DNA of 64,000 nt from Hyphomicrobiales bacterium (GCA_900470805.1 UCCA01000004.1:1-64000), one strand, 5' to 3'; shown: positions 18,639 to 27,775, counted from the stretch's first letter. The notes: a model not told the origin generated them from the letters alone. A program made the numbers and translations.

Positions 18639-19640
18639 TTACCTGCGCGCCAGCGACCGCTGCACGAGCATGGCGATGATGATGATCGAGCCCTGGATGG
18701 CGCCGATCAGGTATTCCGAGATGAAGTTCGACAGCAGCATGATGTTGCCGACGAGCTCCAGAATGAAGGCGCCGCAGATCGTTCCCCACACACGCCCCGC
18801 CCCGCCTTTAAGCGCAGTGCCGCCGACGACGACGGCGGTGATCGCCTGCAATTCCCACAGGATGCCCGTGGTGGCCGATGTCGAGCCGAGCCGCGGCACG
18901 TAGAGCAGCACGGCGATGGCAACGCACAGCCCCTGGATGACGAAGGCGATGGTGCGCACCTTGTTGACGGCGATACCGGAATAGCGCGCCACATCGCGGT
19001 TCGATCCGACGGCGACCACATGGCGGCCATAGCGGGTGCGATAGAGAATGAAGGCGGCAACGGCAGTGACGGCGAGAATGACCACGATCGGCACCGGAAT
19101 GCCGGCAATCGAGCCGAAATAGACCGGGCGATAGAGCGCCTGCTGCTCGGCCGAGCGCAGCGTGATCGCCCCGCCCTGAGACAGCCACGTCGTCAGGCCG
19201 CGATAGATACCCATGGTGCCAAGCGTGGCGATGAACGGCTCGATCTTCCCAAGCGTGGTGATCAGCCCGTTGGCGAGACCGCAGAGCGCGCCGGCGGCGA
19301 TGGTGAAGACAACCGCGACGACAAGCATCAGCACCGGATTGGCGATGATGCCGGAATTCATCAGCAGGATCATCAGGCTGGCGACGAAGGCCACCATCGA
19401 ACCAACAGACAGATCGAGATCGCCCGACGAGATGACGAAGGTGGCGCCGACCGCGATGATGGCGATGAAGGCGCTGCGGGTAGCGACGTTGGCGAGGTTG
19501 GTGATGCCGATGAAATTCGGGTTGACCAGCGCGCCGACGACCAGGAGCAGCGCAAGGGCCGCGAACGGCGCCACCGCCCTGAGGTCGATATCCCGCCAGG
19601 AACGCCGCCTGATCTCCCTGGTCTCCTCATTCATGCTCAT
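18639..19640 (-). CDS. Sugar ABC transporter permease (RbsC type)
   Basis: A 333-residue inner-membrane permease with 8-10 predicted helices. GDLDLSVGSMVAFVASL and GLANGLITTLGKIEPFIATLGTMGIYRGL are the signature segments of RbsC/AraH permeases, and AVVVGGTALKGGAGRVWGTI is the conserved late loop. I start at ATG 19640 (MSMNEETR) since GGAGG is too close to the ATG at 19652. Forms the membrane channel with the ATPase encoded just upstream. Confidence 0.92.
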   Translation of the reverse strand: MSMNEETREIRRRSWRDIDLRAVAPFAALALLLVVGALVNPNFIGITNLANVATRSAFIAIIAVGATFVISSGDLDLSVGSMVAFVASLMILLMNSGIIANPVLMLVVAVVFTIAAGALCGLANGLITTLGKIEPFIATLGTMGIYRGLTTWLSQGGAITLRSAEQQALYRPVYFGSIAGIPVPIVVILAVTAVAAFILYRTRYGRHVVAVGSNRDVARYSGIAVNKVRTIAFVIQGLCVAIAVLLYVPRLGSTSATTGILWELQAITAVVVGGTALKGGAGRVWGTICGAFILELVGNIMLLSNFISEYLIGAIQGSIIIIAMLVQRSLARR

Positions 19641-19733
19641 GTCCAATGCCATCCTCCCGTCATGCCTCAGCTCCACCTGCCGGCATCGCATATATCGTTC
19701 CGCCCTCAGAGCGGTATGTTCCCGTCGACCGCC

Positions 19734-21257
19734 TCAGGCAGCCTTTTTCTTCAGCCCCGCCGCGTAGCGCATGATCTCCTGTTCGGAGATCTCGTCGCCC
19801 TCCAGCACGCCGACGATCCGCCCCTCGCGCATGACCGCCACGCGGGTACAGAGCCCGATCACCTCGGGCATCTCCGAGGAGACGACGATGATCGAGCGGC
19901 CATCGCGGGCGAGCGCGGAAATGAAATGATAGACCTGCTGTTTGGTGCCGACATCGATGCCGCGGGTCGGCTCGTCGATGATGATGATATCCGGCTCCGT
20001 CTCCATCACCTTGGCGAGCAGCAGCTTCTGCTGGTTGCCACCCGACATGCGCCCGGCAACGATGTTCGCATCCCGCACCCGGATATCGAAGCGCCGCCGT
20101 GCCTTGGCCAGCGCCGCCGCCTCGCTGTTGGGGCTGAGATAGCCGTGCCGCGAATGCTGGTCGAGCGACTGCAGCGTCAGGTTCGCCATCATGTTGGAAC
20201 CGAGCAGCAGGCCCTTGTGCTTGCGATCCTTGGTCATATAGGCGAGCCCGGCGCGATTGGCCGCATGCACATCGCCGGAGGGAACGCTGTCGCCGTGGAT
20301 CGTTACCTCGCCGGACGTACGACCACGCAAGCCGGCAATCGCCTCCATCAGCTCCGTGCGACCGGAGCCGATCATCCCGGAAAAGCCGATGATCTCGCCC
20401 TTGCGCACCTCGAAGCTGGCATCCTGAACGTAGCCGGTCGAGACACCCTCGACCTTGAGCACGATCTCCTCGTCGACATCGGGCTCGGCCTTGGTCGGAT
20501 AGAGGCTGGAAAGCTCGCGCCCGACCATCAACTGGGCGATCGACTCGCCGTCGAGCAGCGCCGTCGGCGCCGTCTTCACCCACTGCCCGTCGCGCAGCAC
20601 GGTCACCCGGTCGGTCAGTTCCATGACCTCATCGAGCTTGTGCGACACGAACACGAAGCTCGTGCCCTTGTCGCGCAGCTTGCGCACCTGCTTGAACAGG
20701 AAGTTGGTTTCCTCGCGCGACAGCACCGCCGTCGGCTCGTCCATGAAGACGACGCGCGCGTCGCGGCTGATCGCCTTGGCGATCTCGACCATCTGCTTGT
20801 CGGCGATGGAAAGCGTGCTGATCAGTGCGTTCTCGTCGACATGCGAGCCGAGCAGATCGAGCGCCTTGCGGGTCTCGGCGCGCATGAACTTGCGGTCGAG
20901 CACGCCGAAACGGGTGACCTCGCGGCCGAGAAACAGGCTTTCAGCGACGGTCAGGTGGTCGGCAAGATTGAATTCCTGGTGGATGATGACGATGCCGAGC
21001 GCTTCGGCCGCACCATTCGGCGGCAGCACGATCGGCTGGCCGTCGAAGACTATCTCGCCAGACGTTGGCTGCTCGAAGCCGGACATCACCTTGACCAGCG
21101 TCGATTTTCCGGCGCCGTTCTCGCCCATCAGCGCGTGGATTTCACCGGCGCGAAGCTCGAAGTTGACGCTGAATAGCACCTGCACGCCGTTGAACGACTT
21201 GCATATGCGTCGAGCCGACAACACCACCGGCGCAGCCTCGACAATCTCCGAATTCAT
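19734..21257 (-). CDS. Sugar ABC transporter ATP-binding protein (RbsA type)
   Basis: A 507-residue double ATPase. The first domain has GENGAGKST, a degenerate signature LSIADKQMVEIAKA and VVFMDEPTAVLS; the second has GMIGSGRTE in place of a full Walker A, SGGNQQKLLLAK and DIIIIDEPTRGID. This asymmetry is normal for RbsA-type proteins. ATG 21257 (MNSEIVEAAP) has GGAGGG upstream. First gene of the operon and directly downstream of two LacI operators. Confidence 0.93.
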   Translation of the reverse strand: MNSEIVEAAPVVLSARRICKSFNGVQVLFSVNFELRAGEIHALMGENGAGKSTLVKVMSGFEQPTSGEIVFDGQPIVLPPNGAAEALGIVIIHQEFNLADHLTVAESLFLGREVTRFGVLDRKFMRAETRKALDLLGSHVDENALISTLSIADKQMVEIAKAISRDARVVFMDEPTAVLSREETNFLFKQVRKLRDKGTSFVFVSHKLDEVMELTDRVTVLRDGQWVKTAPTALLDGESIAQLMVGRELSSLYPTKAEPDVDEEIVLKVEGVSTGYVQDASFEVRKGEIIGFSGMIGSGRTELMEAIAGLRGRTSGEVTIHGDSVPSGDVHAANRAGLAYMTKDRKHKGLLLGSNMMANLTLQSLDQHSRHGYLSPNSEAAALAKARRRFDIRVRDANIVAGRMSGGNQQKLLLAKVMETEPDIIIIDEPTRGIDVGTKQQVYHFISALARDGRSIIVVSSEMPEVIGLCTRVAVMREGRIVGVLEGDEISEQEIMRYAAGLKKKAA

Positions 21258-21296
21258 GATGCCCTCCAATGCGGACTCCCACCCGCTTGACCCTTG

Positions 21297-21331
21297 TGTA
21301 AACCTTTACATGTGCGATGTAAAGGTTTACA
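21297..21331. promoter_or_regulatory. Twin LacI operators in the divergent promoter region
   Basis: TGTAAACCTTTACA (21297-21310) and its exact reverse complement TGTAAAGGTTTACA (21318-21331) have centres 21 bases apart, two helical turns, so two repressor dimers would bind on one face. They lie between the ABC operon (start 21257) and the LacI gene (start 21425) and probably control both. Confidence 0.8.
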
Positions 21332-21424
21332 TCGTTGCTTCAGGCGGATGTTGCAGCTTCGCCCTTTGACGTAAGCCGCAGTCTGTGTAGTGTCGCCGCG
21401 AATTGAGCCTCAAGGCAGGACGCA

Positions 21425-22456
21425 GTGTCGAATTCATCACCCGCCACCATCGAAGACGTTGCCCGGATCGCGGAAGTGTCGATCGCCACCGTGTCGCGGG
21501 CGATCCACACGCCGGAGAAGGTCGCCAACTCGACGCGGCTTAAGGTCAACCAGGCGATCGCCATCACGGGATATACGACGAACGCCATGGCCCGCAGCCT
21601 GCGGCTCGGCCGGTCCAATATGATCCTGGTCGTGGCTCCTGACATCGGCGATCCCAATTTTTCCAACATCCTGATCGGCCTGGAGAACGAAGCCCGCGCC
21701 CATGGCTACGGCATTCTCATCGGCCATACGCAAAACGACGCCCAGCGCGGCCTCGAATATCTCAAATTTCTAAATTCAAACCAAGCGGCAGGATTGATTC
21801 TCTTTACCGGCATCCTGCCTTTCGGCCACCAGACCATGACGGCCCGGCTTCCGCCCAGCGTCGGCGTCTTCGAACCGGTGTTCAACGGCGGCATTCCCTA
21901 TGTCGGCGTCGACGACACCGAGGGCGCCCGCAAGATGGCTGACCTGCTGATCGCCGAAGGCCACCGCAAGATCGCTTTCATCGGCGACAACAGGACTAGG
22001 CTCGCCTACACCCGGCGCAGAAAGGGCTATGACGACGGCTTGGACGCCGCCGGCGTCGCGCCCAACCATCGCATCATCCTCGAAGGCGACGGCACGCTGG
22101 AAAGCGGCCGCCATGCCGTCGAGCAGCTGTTCATGCGCGACACGCTGCCCACCGCCTTCATGTGCGTCAACGACCAGACGGCAATCGGCGTGATGATCGG
22201 CCTTAACGCCCGCGGCTACGACATCCCCCGCGACTTCTCCGTCACCGGCTTCGACGACATCCCGCAGGCAACGTTCATGTCGCCGCCGCTGACGACAATC
22301 CGCCAGCCACGCACCGCGATCGGCAAACAGGCGATGGCGCTTCTGCTGGAGTTTCTCGGCGACGGCCAGCCGACCGAAACCGAGATCCTGTTGCGCCCGG
22401 ATCTGGTGGTCCGCAACTCGGTATCGGCTCCACCGCGCCGCGCACCGACCGTCTGA
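21425..22456 (+). CDS. LacI family transcriptional regulator of the sugar ABC operon
   Basis: A 343-residue repressor. The N-terminal helix-turn-helix ATIEDVARIAEVSIATVSRAIHTPEKV and hinge helix NAMARSLRLGRSN are followed by a sugar-binding core (LVVAPDIGDPNFSNILIGLENEA, GFDDIPQATFMSPPLTTIRQP). It starts at a GTG with AGGA upstream. The divergent position and the twin operators in the gap make it the likely local repressor of the transport operon, released by the transported sugar or a derivative. Confidence 0.92.
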   Translation: MSNSSPATIEDVARIAEVSIATVSRAIHTPEKVANSTRLKVNQAIAITGYTTNAMARSLRLGRSNMILVVAPDIGDPNFSNILIGLENEARAHGYGILIGHTQNDAQRGLEYLKFLNSNQAAGLILFTGILPFGHQTMTARLPPSVGVFEPVFNGGIPYVGVDDTEGARKMADLLIAEGHRKIAFIGDNRTRLAYTRRRKGYDDGLDAAGVAPNHRIILEGDGTLESGRHAVEQLFMRDTLPTAFMCVNDQTAIGVMIGLNARGYDIPRDFSVTGFDDIPQATFMSPPLTTIRQPRTAIGKQAMALLLEFLGDGQPTETEILLRPDLVVRNSVSAPPRRAPTV

Positions 22457-22528
22457 GCCTCACCGCCTATTTCAAGGCCAGCCACAGCCGCAGCATCCCG
22501 ACAGGTCGGCAGATCGAGGCGCGTTGGC

Positions 22529-22567
22529 GACGTAAACGTCATCCTGTTTTACCGTAACGTACTTACG
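22529..22567. promoter_or_regulatory. Inverted repeats upstream of the sulfatase gene
   Basis: GACGT-AA-ACGTC (22529-22540) and CGTAA-CGTAC-TTACG (22553-22567) lie 94-132 bases before the sulfatase start. The first contains GTAAACG as in the operator at 17239, so the same LacI protein might bind, but the match is partial. Confidence 0.3.
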
Positions 22568-22660
22568 CGCGCTCTGACGGAGTGCACTGTTGTGGCGTCA
22601 GCCGTGCATCTCACCGTGGCCGAGGATCGTCGGCCCAATCCTCAATGGGAGACATGCGAA

Positions 22661-24316
22661 ATGACCCCCGACACGCTTTATGAAACATCTGGCGCCGACG
22701 CCAAGAGCGTCACGCGCCGCAATCTGCTGATCGGCTCGACGGCGCTCGCGGCCGGCGCCATGGCGGCCGCCAACGTGGTCAGCTCGACCGCTGCCCGGGC
22801 GCAGGCGGCGGCGACGCCGTCGGCGACCGGCAAGCCCAACATCCTGGTGATCTTCGGCGACGACATCGGCGTGCCGCAGATCAGCGCCTATACGATGGGC
22901 CTCATGGGCTACCGCACACCGAACATCGACCGTATCGCCGCCGAAGGCGCGATTTTCACCGACAGCTATGGCCAGCAAAGCTGCACGGCCGGCCGCGCCT
23001 CGTTCATTCTCGGCCAGGAGCCGTTTCGCACCGGCCTTCTGACAATCGGCATGCCCGGCGATCCGCATGGCATCCAGGAGTGGATGCCGACGATCGCCGA
23101 CGTCATGAAGACGCAAGGCTATGCCACCGGGCAGTTCGGCAAGAACCATCTCGGCGATCGCGACGAGCATCTTCCGACCAATCATGGCTTCGACGAATTC
23201 TTCGGCAACCTCTACCATCTGAACGCCGAGGAAGAGCCGGAAGGCTACTTCTATCCGAAGGACCCGGAGTTCAGGAAGAAGTTCGGCCCGCGCGGTGTGA
23301 TCCACTCAAAGGCCGATGGCAAGATCGAGGACACCGGGCCGCTGACGACCAAGCGCATGGAAACGGTCGACGAGGAATTCCTGACGGCGGCCAAGGATTT
23401 CATCGACCGGCAGCACAAGGCCGACAAGCCTTTCTTCGTCTGGTTCAACGCCACCCGCATGCACGTCTTCACCCACCTGAAACCGGAGTCCGAGGGCAAG
23501 ACCGGCAAGGGCATCCATGCCGATGGCATGGTCGAGCATGATGGCATGGTCGGCGACCTGCTGAAACAGCTCGACGATCTCGGCATCGCCGACAACACCA
23601 TCGTTCTCTACACCACCGACAACGGCGCCGAGATCGCCCTTTGGCCGGATGGCGCAATGACGCCTTTTCACGGCGAAAAGGGAACGACATGGGAAGGCGG
23701 CTTCCGCATCCCGATGATGGTGCGCTGGCCGGGCGTGGTGAAGCCGGGCACGCAGATCAACGAGATCGTCACGCTGATGGACTGGATGCCGACGCTGGCG
23801 GCCGCGGCGGGTATCCCCGATCTCAAGGAACAGATGAAAACGGGCTTTGCCGCCAGCGGGAAGAACTTCAAGGTTCATCTCGACGGCTATGACCTGACGC
23901 CTCTCCTGAAAGCGGAAACGAAGGAGCCGCCGCGCGATACTGTCTATTATTTTGACCAGGGCGGAAATCTCAATGCGATCCGCTGGAACGACTGGAAGCT
24001 GAGCTTCGCCGTCGCGCATGGCAACATCGCCACCGGCGTCAGGGAAACCCCCGCCTGGGCACTGATCGCCAACCTTCGCATGGATCCCTACGAAAAAGGC
24101 ATGGAGGAAGGCGGAGGCGCGGTTGAATTCCTGGCGCGAAACATGTGGCTGCTTGTGCCCATCCAGGGAAAGATCAAGGAGTTCTTCGCCGATTTCGACC
24201 AGTTCCCGTCGCAGAGTGGCAGCACGCTCAACGCCAGCAACATCAATTACGGCACGCTGCGACAACAGGCGGCGCTCAACAGGCTCAAGGAACTGGAAAC
24301 GCTGGCGCCGCAGTAG
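22661..24316 (+). CDS. Tat-exported arylsulfatase-type hydrolase
   Basis: A 551-residue alkaline-phosphatase-fold sulfatase. A twin-arginine signal (VTRRNLLIGSTALAAGA..., about residues 19-50) predicts folded export to the periplasm. The active-site motif is Cys108-T-A-G-R, the CxAxR variant whose cysteine is converted to formylglycine. ILVIFGDDIGVPQ supplies the metal aspartates and GQFGKNHLGD, HVFTH and TTDNGAE further active-site residues. It cleaves sulfate esters, though phosphate mono- or diesters are possible for this fold. No formylglycine-generating enzyme gene is in the window. ATG 22661 is chosen for GGGAGA upstream. Confidence 0.9.
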   Translation: MTPDTLYETSGADAKSVTRRNLLIGSTALAAGAMAAANVVSSTAARAQAAATPSATGKPNILVIFGDDIGVPQISAYTMGLMGYRTPNIDRIAAEGAIFTDSYGQQSCTAGRASFILGQEPFRTGLLTIGMPGDPHGIQEWMPTIADVMKTQGYATGQFGKNHLGDRDEHLPTNHGFDEFFGNLYHLNAEEEPEGYFYPKDPEFRKKFGPRGVIHSKADGKIEDTGPLTTKRMETVDEEFLTAAKDFIDRQHKADKPFFVWFNATRMHVFTHLKPESEGKTGKGIHADGMVEHDGMVGDLLKQLDDLGIADNTIVLYTTDNGAEIALWPDGAMTPFHGEKGTTWEGGFRIPMMVRWPGVVKPGTQINEIVTLMDWMPTLAAAAGIPDLKEQMKTGFAASGKNFKVHLDGYDLTPLLKAETKEPPRDTVYYFDQGGNLNAIRWNDWKLSFAVAHGNIATGVRETPAWALIANLRMDPYEKGMEEGGGAVEFLARNMWLLVPIQGKIKEFFADFDQFPSQSGSTLNASNINYGTLRQQAALNRLKELETLAPQ

Positions 24317-24350
24317 AACCGTTCACCGGCATGACTTGAACAGAGAATGC

Positions 24351-24368
24351 CTTGCGGCAGGCCGCAAG
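24351..24368. other. Perfect hairpin downstream of the sulfatase
   Basis: CTTGCGGC-AG-GCCGCAAG, 8-bp arms, 34 bases past the sulfatase stop. There is no T-run, so it may be a Rho-dependent or weak terminator. The rest of the 282-base gap before the phosphate transporter shows nothing else clear. Confidence 0.4.
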
Positions 24369-24598
24369 CGTCAGCTCTCATCGCCTTCCGTGCGGGCGCG
24401 ATGCCTTTCCGATGCAGCCACCCGTTCCCGGCGCCATGCGACCGGGGACGTCGGCAAACTCGGGTATCGCCGGTCCACGGCTGATCTGATTATGGCGGCG
24501 GCCGCGCGGAGCGGATAAGACCACACCTGACGATTGTCATGAGAAGTTCATCTAGCAAGCTTAATCCAGCAGGGCGGCTTGGAAGCGGAGAGACGGAC

Positions 24599-26200
24599 AT
24601 GGCGGACGTTACCAACGATACTGTTCAGACAAATCGAGACAGCCACCCGCTACATGGATCTGGCTCGGGCAAGTGGTTTCTGCCGGTGGTTGTCGTGCTG
24701 CTGCTCGCCGGGCTTGGCTATGTCGCCTATGCGCTTGGCCGCGATCTGACCAGCGCCGTCGCCGTGCCGTGGCTGCTGCTCGGTCTGGCGCTTTTGATCG
24801 CGCTGGGCTTCGAATTCGTCAATGGCTTCCACGATACCGCCAATGCCGTGGCGACGGTCATCTATACCAGGTCGATGCCGGCGGAATTCGCGGTCGTCTG
24901 GTCCGGTTTCTTCAATTTCCTCGGCGTCATGATGTCGAGCGGCGCGGTCGCTTTCGGCATTCTCGCCCTGCTGCCGGTCGAGCTGATCCTGCAGGTCGGA
25001 TCCGGATCGGGCCTGGCCATGGTCTTCGCGCTGCTGATCGCCGCGATCATCTGGAATCTCGGCACTTGGTATCTCGGGCTCCCCTCCTCCAGCTCGCATA
25101 CGCTGGTCGGATCGATCATTGGCGTCGGTCTTGCAAACCAGTTCCTGGCGCCGGCTGGCAGCGCCACCAGCGGCGTCGACTGGTCGCAGGCAACCAATAT
25201 CGGACTGTCGCTGCTGATCTCGCCGCTGATCGGCTTCGGCCTCTCCGCCGTGCTGCTGCTGGTGATGAAGTATCTGGTCCGCAACAAGGCGCTTTACGAG
25301 GAGCCAAAGGGCAACAACCCACCGCCGATCTGGATCCGGGCACTGCTGATCTTCACCTGCACCGGCGTGAGCTTCGCTCACGGATCGAACGACGGACAGA
25401 AGGGCATGGGCCTGATCATGCTGATCCTGATCGGCCTCGTGCCGACAGCCTTCGCGCTCAATCGCACTCCCGACATCAACTATCTCGAGGCCTACAAGTC
25501 CGCCTCCGCACAGGTCGAAACCGCGCTTGGCAAATATGTGAAGCCAGGCGCAGCCGCTGGCGACTACCGCGTCGAGGTCAGCAACGCGGTGAAAAACAAG
25601 GTATGGACCGACGCAACCACCCCGGCCCTGCAGCAATTCATCCACGCCACCAGCGCCGAAGTTGCGGGCTTCCCGACGCTCGAGGCCGTCCCGACCAATC
25701 TCGTCAGCAACGTCCGCAACGACATCTATCTGATCGGCGAAGCGCTGAAACTGATCGACAAGCAGAAGCTTCTTGCCATGGACGCCGCCGATCTCCAGGC
25801 CGTCACCGCCTACCACAAGGCCGTCGACAACGCGACGAAGTTCATCCCGCTCTGGGTCAAGATCGCAGTCGCCATCGCCCTTGGCCTTGGCACCATGGTC
25901 GGCTGGAAGCGGATCGTCATCACCGTGGGAGAGAAGATCGGAAAGACACACCTGACCTATGGCCAGGGCGCCGCCGCCGAGGTCGTCGCCATGGTGACGA
26001 TCGGCGCGGCCGACCATCTCGGCCTGCCGGTGTCGACGACGCATGTGCTGTCTTCCGGCGTGGCGGGAACCATGGCGGCAAACGGCTCGGGCCTGCAATG
26101 GTCGACCGTGCGCAACATGCTGGTCGCCTGGGTGCTGACCCTGCCCGCGTCGATCGCCATCGCCTTTGTGCTCTTCCTCATCCTCCGGCAGGTGTTCTAA
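24599..26200 (+). CDS. pit: PiT family inorganic phosphate transporter
   Basis: A 533-residue membrane protein of the Pho-4/PiT family, low-affinity cation-coupled phosphate uptake. The two inverted halves each carry the family signature: GFEFVNGFHDTANAVATVIYTR near the start and FAHGSNDGQKGMGLI in the middle; LPSSSSHTLVGSIIG and LPVSTTHVLSSGVAG are the matching pore segments. About ten helices with a soluble loop of roughly 150 residues in the middle. ATG 24599 follows GCGGAGAGACGG. It lies downstream of the sulfatase on the same strand, with a 282-base gap. Confidence 0.93.
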   Translation: MADVTNDTVQTNRDSHPLHGSGSGKWFLPVVVVLLLAGLGYVAYALGRDLTSAVAVPWLLLGLALLIALGFEFVNGFHDTANAVATVIYTRSMPAEFAVVWSGFFNFLGVMMSSGAVAFGILALLPVELILQVGSGSGLAMVFALLIAAIIWNLGTWYLGLPSSSSHTLVGSIIGVGLANQFLAPAGSATSGVDWSQATNIGLSLLISPLIGFGLSAVLLLVMKYLVRNKALYEEPKGNNPPPIWIRALLIFTCTGVSFAHGSNDGQKGMGLIMLILIGLVPTAFALNRTPDINYLEAYKSASAQVETALGKYVKPGAAAGDYRVEVSNAVKNKVWTDATTPALQQFIHATSAEVAGFPTLEAVPTNLVSNVRNDIYLIGEALKLIDKQKLLAMDAADLQAVTAYHKAVDNATKFIPLWVKIAVAIALGLGTMVGWKRIVITVGEKIGKTHLTYGQGAAAEVVAMVTIGAADHLGLPVSTTHVLSSGVAGTMAANGSGLQWSTVRNMLVAWVLTLPASIAIAFVLFLILRQVF

Positions 26201-26205
26201 GGTCG

Positions 26206-26228
26206 AAACCCAATCAGGATAGGGTTTT
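26206..26228 (+). terminator. Weak terminator after pit
   Basis: AAACCC-10-GGGTTT followed by one more T just after the pit stop. The stem is short and the T-run minimal, so termination may be partial; the convergent HxlR gene ends 15 bases beyond. Confidence 0.45.
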
Positions 26229-26242
26229 GAGGTTGGAGCCGC

Positions 26243-26620
26243 TCAGGTCCGGGCGTTGCGCCTCTCGGCCAGATCGTCGAGCGCATCGGCGTTCGCCCGG
26301 CCCCAGCCATAAAGCAACTCGATCGGTTCGACGAAGCGCCTTCCAAGCGACGTCAGCGTATAATCAACCGCCGGCGGCACCGTGCCGTAGACGCGACGGG
26401 TGACGAGGCCATCTGCTTCCATGTCGCGCAGCGTCTGCGTCAGCATCTTCTTCGAGATACCCGGCAGGCTGCGCTGCAGCACGCCGGTGCGGGCGCAGCC
26501 GTCCAGCCGGGTGTCCAGCACATGCAGGATCATGCTGGTCCATTTGCTGGAAAAAATCTCCAGCACGCGGCGCGGCGCGCAATCCTCGCGCCATTCGTGG
26601 TCGGGCGATCCTATACGCAT
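26243..26620 (-). CDS. HxlR family transcriptional regulator
   Basis: A 125-residue winged-helix regulator. CAPRRVLEIFSSKWTSMILHVL is the HxlR/MarR-like opening with a conserved cysteine near the N-terminus, and the recognition part is GISKKMLTQTLRDMEADGLVTRRVYGTVPPAVDYTLT. Such proteins sense aldehydes, redox state or small electrophiles. It diverges from the PRISE-type reductase gene, 96 bases away, and is its likely regulator. Confidence 0.92.
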   Translation of the reverse strand: MRIGSPDHEWREDCAPRRVLEIFSSKWTSMILHVLDTRLDGCARTGVLQRSLPGISKKMLTQTLRDMEADGLVTRRVYGTVPPAVDYTLTSLGRRFVEPIELLYGWGRANADALDDLAERRNART

Positions 26621-26716
26621 GTGGTTACCTCAGGGTGTCTATGTCTCGAATGGGTGCCTTCTAGCCGCAAACGATCGAAATGACTACATCCGTCGAAACA
26701 GACAGGAGACAGTCAT

Positions 26717-27775
26717 TTGAACAAGGTATTGATCGCAGGCGCGAGCGGCATCGTCGGCAGCGCCACGGCGCAACTTTTGAGCGGCAAGGGGTGGGAGGTC
26801 CACGGCCTGGCGCGCAAGCCGCAACCGATCCCGGGCATGCGGCCCGTCGCCGCCGATCTCATGGATCCGGCCTCGCTGGCATCGGCGCTCGCCAATCTCC
26901 AGCCCACCCACATCGTCATCTCCAGCTGGCTGCGGCAGGCGACCGAAGCCGAAAACATCCGGGTCAATTCCGCCATGGTCCGCAACCTGCTCGACGCCGT
27001 CAGCCCGTCCGGTTCCGTCCGCCATGTTGCCCTCGTCACCGGGCTGAAGCACTATCTCGGCCCGTTCGAGGCCTACGGCAAGGGCGCCCTGCCGCAGACG
27101 CCGTTCCGCGAGGAGCAGGCGCGGCTCGACATCGACAATTTCTACTACGCGCAGGAAGACGAGGTCTTCGCCGCCGCCGCCCGCGACGGCTTCACCTGGA
27201 GCATCCACCGCCCGCACACCATCGTCGGCAAGGCGGTCGGCAACGCCATGAACATGGGCACCACGCTGGCGGTCTACGCCAGCATCTGCAGGGCAACCGG
27301 CCGGCCATTCCGCTTTCCCGGCGTGGCAGCGCAGTGGGACAGCCTGACCGACATGACCGACGCACGCCTGCTCGCCCGCCACCTCGAATGGGCATCGACC
27401 ACGCCAACCGCCGCCAACGAGGGCTTCAACGTCGTCAACGGCGATGTCTTCCGCTGGAGCTGGATGTGGGGCCGCATCGCCGACTGGTTCGGTATCGAGG
27501 CGGTTGCCTTCGACGGCGTGGTTCGCCCGCTCGAGCTGCAGATGGCGGATGACGCCGTTCTCTGGCGCGACATCGCCGCCCGCCACGGCTTAGCCGAACC
27601 CGATATCACCCGGCTCGCCTCCCCCTGGCACACCGACGCCGATCTCGGCCGTCCGATCGAGGTGGTCACCGACATGTCCAAAAGCCGCCGCCTCGGCTTC
27701 CTCGACTACCAACCCACCGACGACGCATTCTTCGACCTGTTCCAGCAACTGCGAGCCGACAAGCTGATCCCGTAG
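26717..27775 (+). CDS. PRISE-type short-chain reductase
   Basis: A 352-residue extended SDR. The NADP-binding GASGIVGSATAQLL is at the N-terminus, and NFYYAQED matches the NFYYxxED motif of the PRISE group (progesterone 5-beta-reductase/iridoid synthase-like), in which the tyrosine is catalytic. PRISE enzymes reduce activated C=C bonds of enones. The bacterial substrate is unknown. It begins at TTG with AGGAGACA upstream. The divergent HxlR regulator suggests induction by a reactive carbonyl. Confidence 0.82.
   Translation: MNKVLIAGASGIVGSATAQLLSGKGWEVHGLARKPQPIPGMRPVAADLMDPASLASALANLQPTHIVISSWLRQATEAENIRVNSAMVRNLLDAVSPSGSVRHVALVTGLKHYLGPFEAYGKGALPQTPFREEQARLDIDNFYYAQEDEVFAAAARDGFTWSIHRPHTIVGKAVGNAMNMGTTLAVYASICRATGRPFRFPGVAAQWDSLTDMTDARLLARHLEWASTTPTAANEGFNVVNGDVFRWSWMWGRIADWFGIEAVAFDGVVRPLELQMADDAVLWRDIAARHGLAEPDITRLASPWHTDADLGRPIEVVTDMSKSRRLGFLDYQPTDDAFFDLFQQLRADKLIP

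Noticed and set aside
18174-21176. A 1000-codon open frame on the plus strand opposite the sugar ABC genes
   Set aside because: It lies antisense to three well-supported ABC genes and is rich in Arg, Asp and His without any domain motif. Long antisense frames are expected in high-GC DNA.
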